This document shows positions 1 through 11,600 of a stretch of 64,000 bases of DNA, piece by piece. This DNA comes from Anthoceros angustus (taxonomy: Eukaryota; Streptophyta; Anthocerotopsida; Anthocerotales; Anthocerotaceae), in the NCBI GenBank assembly GCA_010909165.1, contig MU008159.1, positions 124,001 to 188,000 on the forward strand. Direction: 5' to 3'. The stretch's first letter is position 1; each line of letters begins with the position of its first letter. A model generated the notes under the pieces. It did no database searches, was not told the DNA's origin, and saw only the letters and a program-made list of their open reading frames with translations. Made by a program: the position numbers and the translations under genes.

Positions 1-1596
1 CGCTACCTAGTCCGGAGTTTGCCCGAAGATGCGGCGATCAACAAGGAGGTCCGATCCAAGAACCTCCGGAGGACGAGGCGATGGACCTTGAGGTCCCGAG
101 GATGGCCTACAACCAAGGAGGAAGAAAGCGAGCCCCTTAAGGCGAAGGAAGATAGGGACCCGCGCCGCGAGGCTCGAACGCAGGGACAACCAACGGATGG
201 TTGATATCCGATCCGCCGACAGTAAGGGCGGTAGCCCATCATTGTCCATTGAACTCGCCACCAAGGTGGATCACCTTGGTGATAACTGCTGGTATTCTCG
301 CATGCGCCCCGGGAAGAGAGCGACGGGAAGGATTATCTTCGCCTGTCGCCAGAGGCACGCAAGCTAAGGAGCGAGAAGCCTCGCCATCGGTGACCCCATA
401 CCGATTCATGTATGGGGACATTTCGAGCTCAAGGAGGGAGAGCTTGAGCGGCGCCAAGGGGCCGGAGGCCCCGCTGTAAGTAGAGCGTGCAAGGGCGCCT
501 GAGGTGGGGGTCGCCCTTCAAGACCAAGGACTCGGAGGAGGACGATCGAGGATTCCATACGTCGTGAGCGAACCCCTCACCACCTGTGGAAGTTTGGGAG
601 GCGATTCCCCTTCCTCCTTTTGGTGCCCTCCGAGCAAGGCACAGGAGGGAGCGATGCCGGAGGGCGCATGGCCCGCACCGGCTGACAACAGCAACAACCA
701 CGACGGCCGAGCCCGACGAACTCAGGGAGCCAAGAGGCGGAAGACGGTGCCGCTTACCAACGCCTCAAGGTGCCGGATTCTTACCCCGCCACCTGAGTGG
801 CAAGAGGTCAAGAGGCAAGGAGGCGTAAAGGACGTGGCCAAGGAGCAGGAGGTCACCGCGCACCCCGAGCCGGCCCTGCCCCCTGTGAAGGGGCAAAAGA
901 GCTTGCTCCCGACCCTCACCTCCTCCCCTGGAGAAAGAGGGCACAAAGGAGTTAGAGGCCAAGAGGCCAAGAGGGTGAGACTGACCACCACTGTGACCCG
1001 AGGGTCCCGATTAGGTCCGAGAACCCACCGACTTACTCCGGATCGGTATGGAGGTCCTTGGCGGATCGAGAAATGCCGGCTCCACTACGGACTTTGTGGG
1101 GGCCTCAGTGGCCGTGGAAGAAACACGGCGAGTCAGCTACCGTCATGGACGGAATGCTTTGGGGTCTCGTAGTACGTGGAGAAGACCCGGAGTGGAGGCC
1201 ACCCGAGGAGGATGGATGGTGGAACCCAAGAGCAAGTGCGGAGGGCAAAGGAAAAGGCGGAGTCCTCGCCGGATCGAGGAAGGGAAACGCCGGTGGCGGA
1301 GCGAGGCCCCGCGGTTCAGCAGACTTTAAGGTTCTTCACAGGCGCAAGCAAGCCTGGAGGCCCAAGCTGGAGGACCTTGCAGCGAAGAGGGAAGCGCAGC
1401 AGAGGCGGAAGAGGCCCGGCACAAGCAGAGAGCTCGGACGGAGGCGGCCGGCCAGAGCCGCCAAGGGCGATAAAGGCGGCGAAGGAGCCAAGCCGCAAGA
1501 GCGACCGGATCACTACACGTGATCGAACCGTGGAGAGTCAGCAGTACCGAGGCTAACTCAAGGCCGCACAAAGGCTATGGAGGCAGGGCCAAGACG
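1..1596. other. GC-rich, purine-biased stretch without a recognisable gene
   Basis: The plus strand is rich in GGAGG/GAGGA-type purine runs. The longest open frames (for example 504-1172 on +) are arginine-, proline- and glycine-rich and match no domain I know. The composition continues into the tandem duplication that follows, so I read this as decayed transposable-element DNA. No protease, integrase or reverse transcriptase motif is visible on either strand. Confidence 0.4.
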
Positions 1597-4115
1597 GGAG
1601 ATAGAGGATCTCCGAGTACCCAGGAGGTAGAAGGAGGCGGCAGATGGAGGATGCAAGGACACGCCGGAGCTACAACCCAAGATGCGCTTGAGCAAAGCAG
1701 TGATTCTCAACGAGAGAATCCACCTCGAGGAAATAGAGCCCCTCCGTCTCAAGACGGAGGAAAATCGCGACTATCCAAGGAGTTGGACGCTGCTGTGCTG
1801 CTGTATGAGCCGGAGGAAGTCCCGAGGACGAGGTATCCGACCGGAGAGGGAGTGAGCTAAAGGCCGTAATGAACGGAGGAGCGAGCATCGGAAGGTAAAA
1901 GAAGCCGCCGTCCAGAGAAAGGCGGCGGGAACGGGCCATGGCGGTAAGTCATGGAAGGAAACGACGGAGCCGGAGGCGGAGCAACAGCACTGCAGGAGGT
2001 GACCGAGGCCGCCTTGTAGCCTCGCGCCCACCCAACCGGCAGGAGAGTGTGGCCCAACAAGCCGAGCAAGACGCCTCAACACTTATGGGAGGGAGTATCG
2101 GTGCCCGCACACGTGGAAGAGGCAATTCAACAAGTCGATCTGACTTTGCCTATTACCACCGAGCCCTCAAGGCGAGAAGCCTCGACGCCACCGCAGACGG
2201 ACGGACCGGAAGGCTCAAGGAGATGAAGGCCAGGGGACAAGACAGGACCCTAGTGGCCTGCTTGGAGATGACGGAGCGCGAGAGGAGCAACCGAGGAGGG
2301 GAACGAGGAGCGCGGATGCGATCGAGGTAAGCACCCGCACCTCACCATGGAAGGAGGGCCAAGGAGTCACCCGGCGATCGGGAACAGGAGGACTTCGAGG
2401 GAGAGCCACGGAGGAGTCCCGTGAGGGAGGAAACCCGGTGGGCGAGTCCGGACTTTGTCCGACCTGAGGCCGACCAAGTCCGACCAGTAAGTGACTCAAG
2501 TCCGGAGGAATAAGTCCGACTCCCAAATAACCGACCCCGAGGTCCGGACCCCTGCAGACCGGACCCAGCCCGGACCCCAGAATGCCGACTCTCAAGTTCG
2601 AGTCGAGACAGACCTCGAGGACCGGAAGAAGGAGGAGCCCCTTCGACTTACGCTTAGGGGAGCCGAGTGGCCCCACCGGGGACCTGTGGAGGCCGGAGGA
2701 TGACGCCGGTAACGGCGTCTGATCACCGCCAGAGCCCAACCCGGCTGTGATTCCGGGAGAGGAGGGCCCGCCACGGATCATCCGATTGGGTGCACCACAA
2801 CCGCTGTGACGGGGATTGACCACCCATTCCGAGGCGGGCAGGACCTTCCCACCCACGGGAGATAGAGGATCTCAAATGCAGTGGGAGGTAGAAGAGGCGG
2901 CGGCGGATGGAGGCAGCAAGGACAGCTGGGCTACAACTCAAGATCGTCGGCGGCGGTGATTCTCAGCGAGAGAATCCACGACCTCGAGCACGAAGCAGTG
3001 CCTCTCGGCTCGTCCGAAGGCGGAGGAAAATCGGCGACTATCGAGGTTGGGCGTTGCGGGCTCTGAAGGAGGCTGGAGGAAGTCGGTCGGACGGAGTGTC
3101 AGCTGGAGGGGCGGAGCTAAAGGCGAGAATGAGCGGAGGCCCAGCTGAGCGAAAAGGCTGGTCCAGTGAGAAAGGCGGAAGAGCTGCGCTATGGCGGATG
3201 GTGGCGATGGAGAAAGGAAGCAGAGGCTGGGCGGTGAGCAATGGCGGTACGAGGAGGAGCCGCCTTGTAGCCTCGCGTGTCTGACCCGGCTCCGGTCAAA
3301 TCCTGGCGAGAGGTGGCCCAACAAGCCGGCGGCCGCCCGGCTCCGGAACACTTATGGCGGAGGGAGTATGCTCGGGCACCGTGGAAGAGGCAATTCAACA
3401 AGTCGATTCGGACTTTGCCTATTACCCAGAGCTCTGAAGGCGATGAAGCCTCTCGGCGGCTGAGCAGACGGACCCTGGAAGGCTCGAGAAGGAGATGAAG
3501 GCCACGGGGCCACAGGGACCCTAGTGGCCTGTTTGAAGATAGCGAGGCGGAGGAGCAAGGCGAGCGAGGAGGCGGCGGATCTGAGGTAAGCACCCGCACC
3601 TCACCATGGAAGGAGGGGCGAAGAGTCACTCAGGCGATCGGGAGCAGTGGGAGGACTTGAGGGAGAGCCACGGAGGTCCGTGAGGAGAAACCGGGTGGGC
3701 GTGAGTCGGACTTTGTCCGGACCCGGAGGCCGGACCACAGTCGGACCTCGGTGTCCGGACCACGAAGTCCGGACCCGATAAGTCCGGACCACGAGTCGGA
3801 CCCGTCATCCGGACCACGAGGTCGGACCCAGCAAGGTCGGACCTGGCCGGCGGACCGAAATGCGGACTCACGAAGTTGGAGTCGAGGCAGACCTCGAGGC
3901 CGGGCTGCGGATGGAGGCCCCCGACTTACGCTAGGGGGATGGTGGTGGCCCGGCGAAGGACCGAGGAGGAGGCGAGGAGGATGGCGTCGTGTGGCGGTTG
4001 TCGAACCGCCCGGTATGTGACGAGTTGGGAGAGGAGGGCCCGCCTCACGGATCATCCGATTGGGTGCACCTGTCGGGACGAGTTGGACCACCCATTCGGG
4101 GGCCAGGACCTTGAC
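1597..4115. repeat. Two tandem diverged copies of a ~1.26-kb GC-rich sequence
   Basis: Copy A runs about 1597-2848 and copy B about 2852-4115. Matching landmarks sit 1254-1269 bp apart: 'gggagatagaggatct' near 1597 and 2857; 'gccgccttgtagcctcgcg' near 2009 and 3263; 'cacccgcacctcaccatgg' near 2329 and 3593; 'ggatcatccgattgggtgc' near 2774 and 4047. The copies differ by many substitutions and small indels, so this is an old duplication, unlike the near-identical ones later in the window. No conserved reading frame runs through both copies. It is probably internal sequence of a degraded retroelement. Confidence 0.75.
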
Positions 4116-4189
4116 CAGTCGGCGAAGGAGATAGGGGATAATGGTAGGCGGCCGATTAGGGTATCTGGGCTGGCTTTCGAATAGGGGTG

Positions 4190-4560
4190 TAATAAAGGCG
4201 CCACCTTGGGCGCAGATAAGAGGGCCGAGGCCGCCTAGTAAAGCATCTTTCTTGGTGTTGATGCCGCTCTGCGCACCTTGTGAGTCTTCTTGCTAACGTG
4301 AGTCCCGAGTCACCGAAAGGTGCACGCCGGGAGATTGATCAAGGTCCCGTGACGGACTTAACGCTGTGTGTGTGTGGAAGGGTGATCGGTGATCCGTGCT
4401 CGCCCGAGCCGCGTCCGACACGAACGACTGAACGCGTGAGCCGGAGGAACTCCGGAGGGTGTAGAGCCCGGACGGAGGCCCGAACGACGGAGGAGGTCCG
4501 GATCACAGAACCGCGCGCCTTTTCTAAGATCAAGAGTGTAGCGTGAGAGAGAGGAAAGGA
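4190..4560 (+). other. Possible LTR/leader remnant of a GC-rich retrotransposon
   Basis: After duplicated copy B the sequence changes to one that starts with 'ggggtgtaataaagg', passes through 'cttggtgttgatgcc' and a short (TG)n stretch, and ends near 4560. A transcript-start/polyadenylation-like region followed by a unique leader is typical of R-U5 parts of plant LTR elements. I see no paired LTR, primer-binding site or target duplication, so this is inference from layout and composition only. Confidence 0.25.
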
Positions 4561-7360
4561 CGGATGCGTGAAGGATGTATGTGAACGATACGGACGCGAA
4601 CGGGTCTTAAACGCTTGGCCATACCGGCTCAGACGGTGAACGCCAGAGTAGTTAGTAGGTGTGTGAGTTGGAGACCGAACGAGCGCTAAGGACGGTAAGA
4701 ATCACCAAACGCGGTAAACGGGCCTATCATTCCCTTGGGAACTGACTTCTTCCTACAACGACACGGATTGTGGCGCGCCTACCGCCATCAAGAAAAGTCC
4801 CGCCAGAGGAAAAGGGGAACTACTCCAATAGGAAACCTTCCATGGTGGACGATGAAGAGTGGGAAGATGCCTTAGCATGGGCAACGACGAAGCTGAAAAG
4901 GAACGGCCGCTTTCACCATCCAAGCATGAAATAGCAGCAAGGAGAGACTAGCGAAATGGCGGTATGGGTCCAAACCCGTGGGGAAAGGGAGGTCGGACAG
5001 CCGGTGTTGCGTTTCACAACTATGGCACGATCCCGCAGATGACGAGGCAGCGTATGGCATGCTAGAGGAACGACAAACATGGAAGGGCCGGGGCCCGCGA
5101 AGGGGCGATTCGGGTGCCGAGTTCCTCGACGTGAGGGAGGCAAAGTATGGACGAACCCACTAGATGCGTGAGATTGCCGTGATAACGCGGAAAGGATCTG
5201 GTCAAGGATGATATAGAGTTGGAGAAGGATCCCGATCTCGTGGCCTTCCAAGGAGGAGGATAGTGGAATGGGTCAATCCTTCCCACGCGGGGCGCTAGAT
5301 GTGAGGCGGAAGCCATTCGAGTCAGCAGTAGGGAGCCACAAGCATGTGGTGGAGAAAACGCGCACAAATGTGCGTGAAGGAAGGACGAATGGCGTGGGAG
5401 AAGAAGGCGTGGAACCCGACATGGAGAGGGACGCCACGAGGTGAACGATCAACCATGGAGGACAGACATCAAGGTGTGGTAGGCCATGGAGCACCAAATG
5501 ATGTAACAAAAACAGGTGCGACCGGCGAGAGAAGGAAACGCTTACACTGGGGCAAACTCGTGATAAGCAAAGGGCAGCTGTGGGCAGATCCGACATCGCC
5601 GACATGGCGAGGCGATGAGGTGGTGGTCCACGACACCACGAACGGCCGTGGTTGGGCGTAACATAGCAAGGTCATGATCGAGAGGGGGCATGGTGCCGGG
5701 TGCCTCGAAAACGGGGCAACGAAGAACATGGTAGGGAGAGGGGCGCCACCGAAGTGAGTTGTACATGGGGCTGTGTACACATCCGTGGAATGGCGATGCG
5801 CGGACATCAAGGCCGGTAGTGGCGCAACAGATGGGCGTGATGGACAATGGAGGCGTGAGGGGGACCGTGGGGTGACGACATGTGCGCAATGGTGCTGCGT
5901 TGCCATCAGTAGGCGGGGCAGGCGGAGGCGGATGTAGAGACATCTGTCACGGGGATCCAGTGACCTCCAATGGATGATCGACGGCCACGACATGGTGACG
6001 ATGAGGAAGAGCACAGGAGGTGGCGGAAGAGGATGGAGATGTGAACGCCTGCGAACTTTGTACCCGACACATACCGCCGAGCCGATGCCGAGAGCATGGA
6101 CCGCATGGGCTCAAAAGGTGACGCAACCTATGGAGGATGGAGGAGGCCGGAAGAGGAAAGGAAGGGAATGCCCGCAAGGCGATGGGGAAGGAAGAGTTAC
6201 ACGGCCGAGGGGGCAGCCAAGGAACGTGACAAGCACCTTGTGGGAGGCGTGAAGTGGGCGGAAACAAAACAAAGAGAAGGCCGAGAAGGTAAGCTCGCAA
6301 ATTGCAATCGCACTCGCCACCGCTTGTGCTTACAGGGCCATGGGAATGGCATGTGGTCATATGTTCTTGCGAGAAATCCAGGAAGCAGTGGAATCGCGCG
6401 GAGTAGCAGACGAAGGAAAAACCAGCACCGCTTGAGGAAGGAAGGGCAAAATAAACAGTGAGGTGCCACGGTTCGCCTGCTCGACGAGGAGTAGGCCTTC
6501 ACCGAAACGAACGGGCGGGCAACAGAATGCCAACCACAATTCACCTCCGGTGAGGAGACTAGAGGTCGCGGATGGAGATTGCGGTTCATTCCTCGCGACG
6601 AGTGAGCACGGACACCGCGGATGCGGATGCCGGTAGATTCATCCCGCTACCGAGGGAGGACGCCAATTTTGGATGTGGATGCGGCAAAGAACCGCATGTT
6701 ATCCGTAGGGTGTGAAACTACGCCTTCGTTGTTCTTGTGGTGCGGGTTTCCAAAACAAGTACCCTATACGGGGGACGCCCACAAGGGCACGAAATACGAG
6801 TGACGTGAAAGGCACTGCAGCGAATAGGGTGGAAACGAACGCGCGTAAAATTTGCAGGCCGCACCGTATTGCAAAACGGAGTGGACAAATACGAATACCA
6901 CTTGTACGTGTACAGAATTTGAAAAGGCATCGTATATAAATTTGAGTAATGACATCGGGCAATACGTACCTGGAAGCCAAGGCATATTATATACTTATAG
7001 TCCGTACACGACAATAAATAAAGGCAGGGAAACAAAGGAATGAAAGCAATAATGGCAAACCCACATGGGAAGGAGGTTCGCACCAAGCCTCGCAAAATCA
7101 ACATAAGAGGGTGTAACACTTTGGTTGTTGCAAATATGTTGAAATTTTGAAAGGGCCAAATACCGCCTCTCACTACAATGCAACAAAATTGCAACAAGAC
7201 TGTGAACGCTGATTAAGATGGAGGGTTGGTTACCAAGCTCGACTGTAATAAGGGCCAAATAAGTGTAACAAGACCCCAAGATTTCAACATAATTGCAACA
7301 TGGGGGGGTTCAAATCTTAACAAAAAGTGTAACATAGGGGGCCATTTCTAGTAGGGTAGG
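4561..7360. other. No gene seen; composition shifts from GC-rich to AT-rich near 6.6 kb
   Basis: 4561-6600 remains GC-rich, with only short, overlapping, composition-driven frames. After about 6.6 kb the DNA becomes AT-rich, with scattered short motifs such as 'tgcaacaaaattgcaaca' and 'gtgtaacaagacc' around 7100-7330. No codon-like pattern, domain or RNA gene is recognisable. Confidence 0.4.
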
Positions 7361-7398
7361 GCACTAACAACTTATTTCATCAAATAAGTTGTTAGTGC
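7361..7398. repeat. Perfect 17-bp inverted repeat (hairpin)
   Basis: The arm GCACTAACAACTTATTT (7361-7377) is followed by a 4-nt loop and its exact reverse complement (7382-7398). The arm begins with the same GCACTAACAA motif that recurs in the degenerate repeat field at 10.9-11.6 kb, so both may come from one transposon or satellite family. No T-run follows the stem, which argues against a terminator. Confidence 0.8.
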
Positions 7399-8635
7399 CT
7401 TAAGTTTATGTATACTTTAAATTATCTATAAAGTCTTGAAATTCACAAAACAAAAAATCTTAGGTGAGATAATATTAGACCGAAACAGCACTTGATTGCG
7501 GATAGTATGTGGTGTAGGATACAACAAGCCTAGAAAGTCGTACCTTATAACGCACCAGTAGACAGTTGAGCTGAACGAAAGTACTGCCGCCTTTGAAAAT
7601 TATGTGTGCGCCATCGTTTAAACAGGTTATGTCATATTATATTTGACGTGGGTAGCGATGGCATGAGTTCACGCGTTTCGTTACACATGGTTGTATGCCA
7701 ACAGCAGGCGAGATCCGGCAGTCTCACATTTCTGGCATGGAAGGTAAGGTTCACGTATCCTGTTCGACTCCGGACTCTGCAGTCTAGAGCACTGCCAGTA
7801 ATGGAAAAGCCTGGATGTGGGGACCATTTGAGAGTCCAACTGACCCATCGCTGCCATCAAGGCAGCTTGATTTCCCCGCCTCGCCGCCTAGCGCCTAGCA
7901 TCCAAATCTTTCCTCTCAATGCACTCTTGCAGGAGACTGTAGAGGCATCTTGAAGGAGGGAGAAGGCAGATGACCACCTTGCAATTGCTCAGTTTTTCTC
8001 CGCCAAGAACTTCGGAAAGAAGTACTACCATACAGCTCCCGCAGACGATATCGCCTGCCTAGACGTCTAGAGCTGTCACGCTGAATCTCATCGTTGCTTG
8101 TGCCAAGTACTCATGCCAACCCACAGTGGATTATTATTGCAGTGATCGTTTAAAGAGCATGCTTGGTTGCAATGTCTACTGCATATCTAGCACATTCTGT
8201 GGCAGTGAGCCCGGAGAACCCATGCACGCCTCAGACCATGCCGCCATGTCTTTGCACATACTCATTTGGGCGCCTCCTCGCCGTGTTGTGTGATCGTTAG
8301 CACCTATGTAACCCTCGACTGATGCGCCCTAACCCGCCGCACGTCAAAACAAGGTCGAGACCCTAAACCCTAGGGTTAGGGTTATACTAATGAAGGCGCC
8401 AATATGCTAGCACCCTATGCTCTTATGGAGATAGCCTAATTAGAACAAAGGATTTCCGCTTGGGCGCCAGCATTCCTACGCCTTGTCACCATCATTTCAA
8501 ATGATTTGGACACAAAAGTTACATCCCATTCTGATGGATTGCTAAGCGCAGAAGCAGGAGCTTTTGAAGTGCCGTGTTTAATGTGAATAAGTGACAGGAT
8601 AAAAACTACCAAGCGGCGGCAACTTTCTCAAAACC
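7399..8635. other. No gene seen; short telomere-like head-to-head motif at 8361
   Basis: Mixed-composition intergenic DNA. At 8361-8382 a CCCTAAACCCTA run meets GGGTTAGGGT, giving a tiny inverted array of plant telomere-type repeats. The open frame at 7606-7953 (+) does not resemble any family I know and shows no signal peptide or domain. Confidence 0.35.
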
Positions 8636-10470
8636 GGCAAAGTCGGCTCGAGCGAGTTGGTGACAAAGTCGGCTCGAGCGAGTTGGTGACAAAGTCGGCT
8701 CGAGCGAGTTGGTGACAAAGTCGGCTCGAGCGAGTTGGTGACAAAGTCGGCTCGAGCGAGTTGGTGACAAAGTCGGCTCGGCGAGTTGGTGACAAAGTCG
8801 GCTCGAGCGAGTTGGTGATGAAAGTCGCTCGAGCGAGTTGGTGACAAAGTCGGCTCGAGCGAGTTGGTGACAAAGTCGGCTCAGCGAGTTGACAAAGTCG
8901 GCTCGAGGCGAGTTGGTGATAAAGTCGGCTCGAGGTTGGTGACAAAGTCGCTCGAGCGAGTTGGTGACAAAGTCGCTCGAGCGAGTTGGTGACAAAGTCG
9001 GCTCAGCGAGTTGACAAAGTCGGCTCGAGCGAGTTGGTGACAAAGTCGAGCGAGTTGGTGATAAAGTCTCGAGCGAGTTGGTGACAAAGTCGGCTCGAGC
9101 GAGTTGGTGACAAAGTCGGCTCGAAAGCGAGTTGGTGACAAAGTCGGCTCGGCGAGTTGGTGATAAAGTCGGCTCGAGCGAGTTGGTGACAAAGTCGGCT
9201 CGAGCGAGTTAAAGTCGGCGAAGTTGGTGACAAAGTCGGCTCGAGCGAGTTGGTGACAAAGTCGGCTCGAGCGAAGGTGACAAAGTCGAGCGAGTTGGTG
9301 ACAAGTCGGCTCGAGCGAGTTGGTGACAAAGTCGGCTCGAGCGAGGTGTCGGCTCGAGCGAGTTGGTGACAAAGTCGGCTCGAGCGAGTTGGTGACAAAG
9401 TCGGCTCGAGCGAAGTTGGTGACAAAAGTCCGAGCGAGTTGGTGATAAAGCTCGGCTCGAGTTTCGCTCGAGCGAGTTGGTGATAAAGTCGGCTCGAGCG
9501 AGTTGGTGACAAAGTCGGCTCAGCGAGTTGGTGACAAAGTCGGCTCGAGCGAGTTGGTGACAAAGTCGGCGAAAGGAAGTTGGTGACAAAGTCGCTCGAG
9601 CGAAGTTGGTGATGAAAGTCGGCTCGAGCGAGTTGGTGACAAAGTCGCTCGGCGAGTTGGTGACAAAGTCGGCTCGGCGAGTTGGTGACAAAGTCTCGAG
9701 CGAGTTGGTGACAAAGTCGGCTCGAGCGAGTTGGTGACAAAGTCGGCGAGTTGACAAAGTCTCGAGCGAAGTTGGTGACAAAGTCGAGCGAGTTGGTGAC
9801 AAAGTCGGCTCGAGCGAAGTTGGTGATGAAAGTCGGCTCGAGCGAGTTGGTGACAAAGTCGGCGAGTTGGTGACAAAGTCGCTCGAGCGAGTTGGTGACA
9901 AAGTCGGCTCGAGCGAAGCAGGATAGCCCGCCGAGCGAGTTGGTGACAAAAGCCTACCGAGCGAAGTTGGTGACAAAGTCGGCGAAGCAGGACAAAGTCG
10001 GCTCGAGGCGAGTTACGAAAGTCGGCTCGAGCGAGTTGGTGACAAAGTCGGCTCGAGCGAAGTTGGTGACAAAGTCGGCTCGAGCGAAGTTGGTGACAGT
10101 CGGCCGAGCGAAGTTGGTGACAGTCGCTCGAGCGAGTTGGTGACAAAGTCGGCTCGAGCGAAGTTGGTGACAAAGCTCGGCGAGTTGGTGACAAAGTCGC
10201 TCGGTTGAGTTGGTGACAAAGTCGGCTCGAAAGCGAGTTGGTGACAAAGTCGGCCGAGCGAAGTTGGTGACAAAGTCGGCTCGAGCGAGTTGGTGACAAA
10301 GTCGGCTCGAGCGAAGGTGACAAAGTCGGCTCGAGCGAGTTGGTGACAAAGTCGGCTCGAGCGAGTTGGTGACAAAGTCGGCGAAAGGAAGTTGGTGACA
10401 AAGTCTCGAGCGAGTGCATAAAGTCGGCTCGAGCGAGTTGGTGACAAAGTCGGCTCGAGCGAGTTGGTGC
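8636..10470. repeat. 26-bp minisatellite, roughly 70 units (CTCGAG-bearing)
   Basis: The unit reads AAAGTCGGCTCGAGCGAG followed by TTGGTGAC and repeats with a 26-bp period. Many units are canonical. Variants lose part of the GGCTCGAG segment, gain an extra A (GCGAAGTTGG) or read TGATGAAAGTC. The period is not a multiple of three, so long minus-strand frames crossing it (aa pattern SPTRSSRLCHQLARADF) are by-products of the repeat, not a gene. The array ends abruptly at about 10470, beside a second, G-rich array. Confidence 0.95.
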
Positions 10471-10575
10471 ACTCGTCTGCGGACGCGGGGCCCCACGGAT
10501 CTGGATACTTGTCCAAGCCTGTTGCCAAAATCGCTGGCGAAGCTGGAGAAGAGAAGAAGGGAGGAGACGAGACGA

Positions 10576-10752
10576 AGGGCGATGGAGGCGATGGAGGAGC
10601 TGGAGGTGATGGAGGTAATGGTAGCGACGGAGGCAATGGAGGCGATGGAGGAAATGGAGGCAATGGAGGGAATGGAGGCGATGGAGGGAATGGAGGCGAT
10701 GGAGGGAATGGAGGCGATGGAGGCGATGGAGGTGGTGATGGAGGCGGCGATT
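10576..10752 (+). repeat. 9-bp G-rich array (GATGGAGGC / AATGGAGGC)
   Basis: About 20 units of a 9-bp motif follow the minisatellite. On the plus strand they read GGDGGNGGN in a frame open from about 10466 to 10754, and the minus strand gives SPPFPPSPP-type peptide. The plus frame has no ATG before the array and sits against the minisatellite, so I do not call a gene. A glycine-rich protein exon cut by the minisatellite is possible. Confidence 0.7.
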
Positions 10753-10929
10753 GAGGTGGCCAAGAAGGTGCCGATGGAGAAGAGATTGGGAACGACACCG
10801 CTCCAGGGCCACCACAGACTCGATAGTTGTGCGACAGGCATGCAAATCCTATCGTACAACAAAGAGAATTTCTTTTGGTTTTTTAGCGAATTAAAAATAT
10901 TAGATATTTCAAGTATACATCGAAGTCCT

Positions 10930-11600
10930 GTATGAGAACCCACGAGAATTATGGAATAACAAAGCACCAACAACTAGCAGAAACTTTAACATGGAGAGCC
11001 GCATTGAGATTTTAATATGGAGTACCAACGGACTAACAACTGGCTGGCGCACAGGGTACAAAGCAGTGCTTTGTACCCTGCGCGCCAATGAGGACAATGA
11101 TGCTAAAAAAAGATAAGGCGCTAACAATGGGGAATGTGAAGACTTTGAATAGACACACTAATAATTGAGATTTTGATATAAAGTAACTCATAAGGCACTA
11201 ATAACTGGAATTTTAATATGGAGTAACCCGTAATGCACTAACAATTAAGTTATGACCTACAATTGTGATTTAGAATAACCTCGAAATGAGATTTTGATAA
11301 GGAGTAACCTGGTAAGACACTAATAACTAAAATTTTGATGTGGAATAATCCTGTAAAAAATTTTGATTGGTGTAACCCTGTAAGACACTAGCAATGGGAT
11401 TTTAATATGGAGTAACCCCCTAAGGCACTAACAATTTAAAGCACTAACACTTGGTGCTCAGAACTGAGATTTTGATTTGGATGGGATTTTGTTTTGAAAT
11501 AACACCGTAAAGCATTAACAATTGTAGAAACTAACACATAGGATTTTGTTATGAAATAACACCGTAAAGCATTAACAATTGGCGACCCCGCACACTCCGA
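10930..11600. repeat. Degenerate ~45-bp repeat field
   Basis: The field is built of units that combine GGCACTAACAA (or GACACTAATAACT), GAGATTTTGATATGGAG and TAACCCGTAA, repeated with drift at roughly 40-55-bp spacing, for example near 11187, 11234, 11313, 11386 and 11434. Near its end a TTTTGTTATGAAATAACACC unit appears twice. No coding potential. The repeated word links this field to the hairpin at 7361. Confidence 0.7.
11046..11086. repeat. 41-bp near-perfect palindrome
   Basis: Arms of 20 bp around a single central G at 11066, with one mismatch (11051 against 11081). The arm core is CAGGGTACAAAGCA. It lies inside the degenerate repeat field. It could be a fold-back or miniature transposon relic, or a cruciform-forming site. 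Confidence 0.8.

Noticed and set aside
504-1172. 222-codon plus-strand frame in the GC-rich left end
   Set aside because: Arg/Pro/Gly-rich composition, no domain, overlaps equally long frames on both strands; typical of purine-biased non-coding DNA.
7361-7420. Helitron 3' end (hairpin followed by CTRR)
   Set aside because: The hairpin is present but no CTRRT end follows at the required distance, and no 5' TC end or Rep/helicase is seen.
8636-10470. CRISPR-like array
   Set aside because: Units are contiguous with no unique spacers, and the genome is eukaryotic.
8578-10845. Long minus-strand frames (up to 441 codons) with a SPTRSSRLCHQLARADF pattern
   Set aside because: They are translations of the 26-bp minisatellite. 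The period is not a multiple of three and all frames show the same rotating peptides.
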